Positions 61,423 through 64,000 of a DNA stretch of 64,000 nt are shown here, piece by piece; position 1 is the first letter of the stretch; every line of letters begins with the position of its first letter. The stretch lies in the NCBI RefSeq assembly GCF_024611995.1, contig NZ_CP102509.1:4464001-4528000 (forward strand), written 5' to 3'. The notes under the pieces are model-generated. The model was not told where the DNA came from. It did no database searches and worked only from the letters and a program-made list of their open reading frames with translations. Source of the DNA: Streptomyces sp. NBC_00162. Its GTDB lineage: Bacteria > Actinomycetota > Actinomycetes > Streptomycetales > Streptomycetaceae. Both the position numbers and the translations under genes were made by a program.

Positions 61423-61431
61423 CCGTTCCTG

Positions 61432-62574
61432 TCAGGCGAGGGGGTGGGCGGCCAGCAGGTCGCCCAGGGCCTCCTCGTGCGCGGCGGCCGGGCCGAGCTG
61501 GAGCTCGAGCTGCTTGGCCCAGGCGTGGTAGCGGTGCAGCGGGTAGTCGGTGTCGGCGCCGAAGCCGCCGTGCAGGTGCTGGGCGGTCTGCACGACCCGG
61601 CGTACGCCCTCCGAGGCCCAGATCTTGGCGACCGCGACGTCTCCGGAGCTCGGCAGCGGGCCGCCGGCGCCGCCGGTCGCGGCGTCGAGCCGCCAGGCGG
61701 CCTGCCAGAGGGTGACCTCCATGGCGCGCAGGTCGATGTAGCGGTCGGCGGCCTGGACGGCGACGGCCTGGAACGTGGCCACCGGGAAGCCGAACTGCTC
61801 GCGCTTGCTCGTGTACTGGCTGGTCATGGTGAGGACGCCCTCGCCGAGGCCGAGGGCCAGGGCGCAGGTTCCGGTGGCGAGGAGCTGGCGCAGCCGTTCC
61901 CAGGCGTCCGGGGTGTCGATGAGGTGTGTCGGGGCCACCCGTACGCCGTCCAGGGCGAGTTCGGCGAGGCGCTCCCCGGTGGTGGAGACCTGCTCGGCGA
62001 GGGCGAGGCCCTCGGCGGTGCGCGGGACGAGGGCGAGGACGGCCTCGCCCTCGCCGGTGTGGGCCGGTACGGCGATCCAGTCGGCGCTGTGTGCCCAGGG
62101 GACGGCGGTCTGCGTGCCGTCCAGGGTCCAGCCGTCTTCGTCGCGGCGGGCGGTGACGGCGAGTTCGGCCGGGTCGTGGCCGGAGCGGCCGTGGGCGGCG
62201 GCGGTCAGTACGAGGGTGCCGCGCCCGGCGCCGGGCAGCAGGGCGGCGGCCAGTTCGGGGCTGCCGTGGGCCTGTACGGCCATGGCGGTGGCGCAGTGTT
62301 CCAGCAGCGGTACCCGGGCCAGTACCTTCGCGGCCTCGCGCAGCACCAGGCACAGGGCGACGGTGTCGAGGCCGGCGCCGCCGTGCTCCTCGGCGAGGAC
62401 CAGGCTCAGCAGGTCGGATCCGGCGAGCCTGGCCCACAGCGGGCGGTCGAAGTCGTCGGCGACGGCCCCGGGGGTGAGCGCGGGGCTGGGCACGCCGTCG
62501 GGTGCGACGTCCGCGAAGACGGCCTTCGCCGCCTCGACGGCCGCCTGCTGCTCCTCGGTGAAGGTGAAGTCCAC
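61432..62574 (-). CDS. Acyl-CoA dehydrogenase
   Basis: 380 residues from ATG 62574 (MDFTFTEEQQAAVEAAKAVF). The FAD-dependent fold is recognisable: N-terminal helical domain, a middle beta domain with LTAAAHGRSGHDPAELAV, and the C-terminal helical domain with ALALGLGEGVLTMTSQYTSKREQFGFPVATFQAVAVQAADRYIDL and HLHGGFGADTDYPLHRYHAWAKQLE in family terms. It resembles the smaller, catalytically divergent subunit type (FadE-like, e.g. in steroid catabolism), as I do not see the usual catalytic Glu in its standard segment. A KstR-like operator lies 45 bases upstream. Confidence 0.88.
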   Translation of the reverse strand: MDFTFTEEQQAAVEAAKAVFADVAPDGVPSPALTPGAVADDFDRPLWARLAGSDLLSLVLAEEHGGAGLDTVALCLVLREAAKVLARVPLLEHCATAMAVQAHGSPELAAALLPGAGRGTLVLTAAAHGRSGHDPAELAVTARRDEDGWTLDGTQTAVPWAHSADWIAVPAHTGEGEAVLALVPRTAEGLALAEQVSTTGERLAELALDGVRVAPTHLIDTPDAWERLRQLLATGTCALALGLGEGVLTMTSQYTSKREQFGFPVATFQAVAVQAADRYIDLRAMEVTLWQAAWRLDAATGGAGGPLPSSGDVAVAKIWASEGVRRVVQTAQHLHGGFGADTDYPLHRYHAWAKQLELQLGPAAAHEEALGDLLAAHPLA

Positions 62575-62618
62575 TGCCTGTCCTCCCGCGCGCGTTCAGG
62601 TCTGACGGTGCGTCAAGA

Positions 62619-62632
62619 TAGAACACGTTCTG
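62619..62632. promoter_or_regulatory. KstR-like operator upstream of the acyl-CoA dehydrogenase
   Basis: TAGAACACGTTCTG matches the KstR family consensus TNNAACNNGTTNNA except for the last base. KstR is the TetR-type repressor of steroid and lipid catabolism in actinobacteria. It is placed in the 81-base gap between paaE and the dehydrogenase, on the promoter side of the latter. Confidence 0.6.
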
Positions 62633-62655
62633 GAAATTGGACAGAGGAACTTCCC

Positions 62656-63759
62656 CTAGCGGTCGAAGTCGATCTCCACTTCCTCCGTCACCGGGTGCGA
62701 CTGGCAGGCCAGCACGAACCCGGCCTCCGTCTCCTCTGCCTCCAGCGCGAAGTTCCGGTCCATCCGGACCTCGCCCGTCACCAGGAACGCCCGGCAGGTG
62801 CCGCACACCCCGCCCTTGCAGGCGTACGGGGCGTCCGCGCGGTTGCGGAGCACCGCGTCCAGCAGGGATTCCCCGTCGCGCACCGGCCAGGTGCCGGAAC
62901 GGCCGTCCAGGCGTGCGGTGACCCGCCCGTGGGAGGGGGTCGAGGCGGTGACGGCGCGGGCCGTCGCCGTGCTGTCCTCGACGTGGAAGATCTCCTCGTG
63001 CACCCGGGTCCGGGCGACGCCGAGCGCGCCCAGCGTCCGCTCCGCACCCTGCACCAGGCCGTACGGTCCGCACAGGAACCAGCCCGTCACCTCCGCCACC
63101 GGCAGCAGCGCGGGCAGCAGGGCGGCCAGCCGCTCCTCGTCCAGGCGTCCGGAGGGCAGTCCGGAATCCTGCTCCTCCCGGGAGAGGACCGTGACCAGCT
63201 GGAACCGCGCCGGATACCGGTCCTTGAGGTCGGCGACCTCCTCCAGGAACATCGTCGAAGCCGCCGTACGGTCGCTGCGCACGAGGCAGAAACGGGCGTC
63301 GGGGCGGGCGGCCAGCAGGCTCGCGGCGATCGACAGCACGGGGGTGATCCCGCTGCCGCCGACGATCGCGGCGTAGTGCCCGGCGGCCGGGGCGGCGGCC
63401 GGATCCAGGACGAACCGCCCGGCCGGGACCATCACGTCCAGCACGTCGCCGACGGCGATCTCCTTGTGCGCGAAGGTGGAGAACTCGCCGCCCTCCACCA
63501 GCCGCACGCCGACCCGCAGCTGCGCCGGGCCCGGGCCGTCGGGCGCCGGGGCGGGGGAGCAGATCGAGTAGGTGCGGCGGACCTCCGTACCGCCCTCGGG
63601 GGCGGTGCGGCGCAGGGTCAGGTGCTGGCCGGGGGCGTGGCGGTAGTCCTCGCGAAGTTCCTCGGGAACCCGCAGGGTCAGTGCCACCGAGTCGTCGGTG
63701 AGCCGTTCGACCGCAGCCACCGTCAGCGGGTGGAACGCGCCGTGGCGGGGTGCGGCCAT
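62656..63759 (-). CDS. paaE: 1,2-phenylacetyl-CoA epoxidase, reductase subunit PaaE
   Basis: 367 residues. It passes electrons from NADPH to the PaaABCD epoxidase. It has an FAD domain (YRHAPGQHLTLRR, RRTYSICSPAP), an NAD(P) domain (YAAIVGGSGITPVLSIAASLL, GWFLCGPYGLVQ) and a C-terminal plant-type [2Fe-2S] ferredoxin with C-KGGV-C-GT-C (CKGGVCGTC) and the fourth Cys in LACQSHPVTEEVEIDF. The ATG at 63759 follows the paaD stop with no gap, so the genes are translationally coupled. Confidence 0.95.
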   Translation of the reverse strand: MAAPRHGAFHPLTVAAVERLTDDSVALTLRVPEELREDYRHAPGQHLTLRRTAPEGGTEVRRTYSICSPAPAPDGPGPAQLRVGVRLVEGGEFSTFAHKEIAVGDVLDVMVPAGRFVLDPAAAPAAGHYAAIVGGSGITPVLSIAASLLAARPDARFCLVRSDRTAASTMFLEEVADLKDRYPARFQLVTVLSREEQDSGLPSGRLDEERLAALLPALLPVAEVTGWFLCGPYGLVQGAERTLGALGVARTRVHEEIFHVEDSTATARAVTASTPSHGRVTARLDGRSGTWPVRDGESLLDAVLRNRADAPYACKGGVCGTCRAFLVTGEVRMDRNFALEAEETEAGFVLACQSHPVTEEVEIDFDR

Positions 63760-64000
63760 CTACAGCTCCTTGAAGTGGTCGAACGGTTCGCGGCAGGCGG
63801 TGCAGCGGCGCAGCGCCTTGCAGGCGGTGGAGGAGAACCGGCTGAGCAGTTCGGTGTCGGTGGACCCGCAGTGCGGGCAGCGGACCGACAGGGTCAGCGG
63901 GACCGGCCCGCCGGCCGCGTGCGGGCGCGGCGGGGCGATGCCGAACTCGGCGAGCTTGCGGCGGCCCTCGGCGCTGATGTCGTCGGTCGACCAGGCGGGA
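63760..64000 (-). CDS. paaD: 1,2-phenylacetyl-CoA epoxidase subunit PaaD, C-terminal part (partial)
   Basis: The gene enters from the right edge; 79 codons plus a TAG stop (63760-63762) are present. They read AWSTDDISAEGRRKLAEFGI and later CPHCGSTDTELLSRFSSTAC, KALRRCTACREPFDHFKEL. This is the zinc-ribbon end of PaaD, an assembly or electron-transfer subunit of the phenylacetyl-CoA epoxidase. The remaining paaABC genes should lie just outside the window. Confidence 0.93.
   Translation of the reverse strand, partial: PAWSTDDISAEGRRKLAEFGIAPPRPHAAGGPVPLTLSVRCPHCGSTDTELLSRFSSTACKALRRCTACREPFDHFKEL

Overview
This is the replication-origin region of a Streptomyces chromosome (or a very close relative). 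Supporting evidence: very high G+C with strongly GC-biased third codon positions; many GTG starts; the order rnpA-rpmH-dnaA-oriC-dnaN-gnd-recF-dciA-gyrB-gyrA; an oriC packed with Streptomyces-type DnaA boxes (TTGTCCACA-like); eight perfect copies of the Streptomyces parS site GTTTCACGTGAAAC; and actinobacterial markers such as crgA, DUF3566, DLW-39, fhaA/fhaB, class E sortases and a sigma-R type promoter before trxBA.

Layout. (1) 1-13.6 kb: tail of inositol-phosphate synthase, an MFS exporter, tRNA CCA-transferase, a DUF6049 surface protein, the lipid II flippase MurJ, a separate membrane pseudokinase, the ECF sigma factor SigM with its zinc anti-sigma factor, thioredoxin reductase and thioredoxin, and a GNAT protein. 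(2) 13.7-19.4 kb, minus strand: parAB, rsmG, jag, yidC, yidD, rnpA and rpmH. (3) 19.4-32.2 kb, plus strand: dnaA, oriC (about 21.74-22.25 kb), dnaN, a 6-phosphogluconate dehydrogenase, recF, dciA, gyrB, gyrA, DUF3566 and tRNA-Ile. (4) 32.3-40.2 kb: a less conserved stretch with a secreted anchored protein, a Ser/Thr kinase plus XRE regulator, tRNA-Ala, an acetyltransferase, a MarR/DHA2 efflux pair, a LysM protein and DUF5324. (5) 40.3-56.1 kb: cyclophilin, rhomboid, crgA, DUF881, three class E sortases interleaved with a glutamine amidotransferase, a Mrr-type nuclease of foreign look, then the minus-strand envelope-growth operon fhaA-fhaB-pstP-rodA-pbpA-pknB and tRNA-Leu. (6) 56.3-64 kb: a NarL-type two-component system with an odd C-terminal sensor-like extension, DUF2252, a J-domain-like protein, rhodanese, acyl-CoA dehydrogenase and the end of a phenylacetyl-CoA epoxidase operon (paaD, paaE).

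How it works together. Replication initiation (dnaA, oriC, dnaN, DnaA boxes upstream of dnaA and in a second cluster at 42.0 kb) sits with segregation (parAB and eight parS) and topology control (gyrBA). Two wall-growth modules flank the origin: MurJ with its pseudokinase on one side and PknB/PstP/RodA/PbpA/FhaA/FhaB with CrgA on the other; from work on mycobacteria the FHA protein FhaA binds the phosphorylated MurJ pseudokinase, so the two modules are probably linked. The backbone matches, from memory, the gene order of Mycobacterium tuberculosis from pcnA through fhaA, so the segments that interrupt it (kinase/XRE module between tRNA-Ile and tRNA-Ala, the 36-40 kb block, sortases, Mrr nuclease) are the lineage-specific part. 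No insertion sequence, prophage or CRISPR array was seen.
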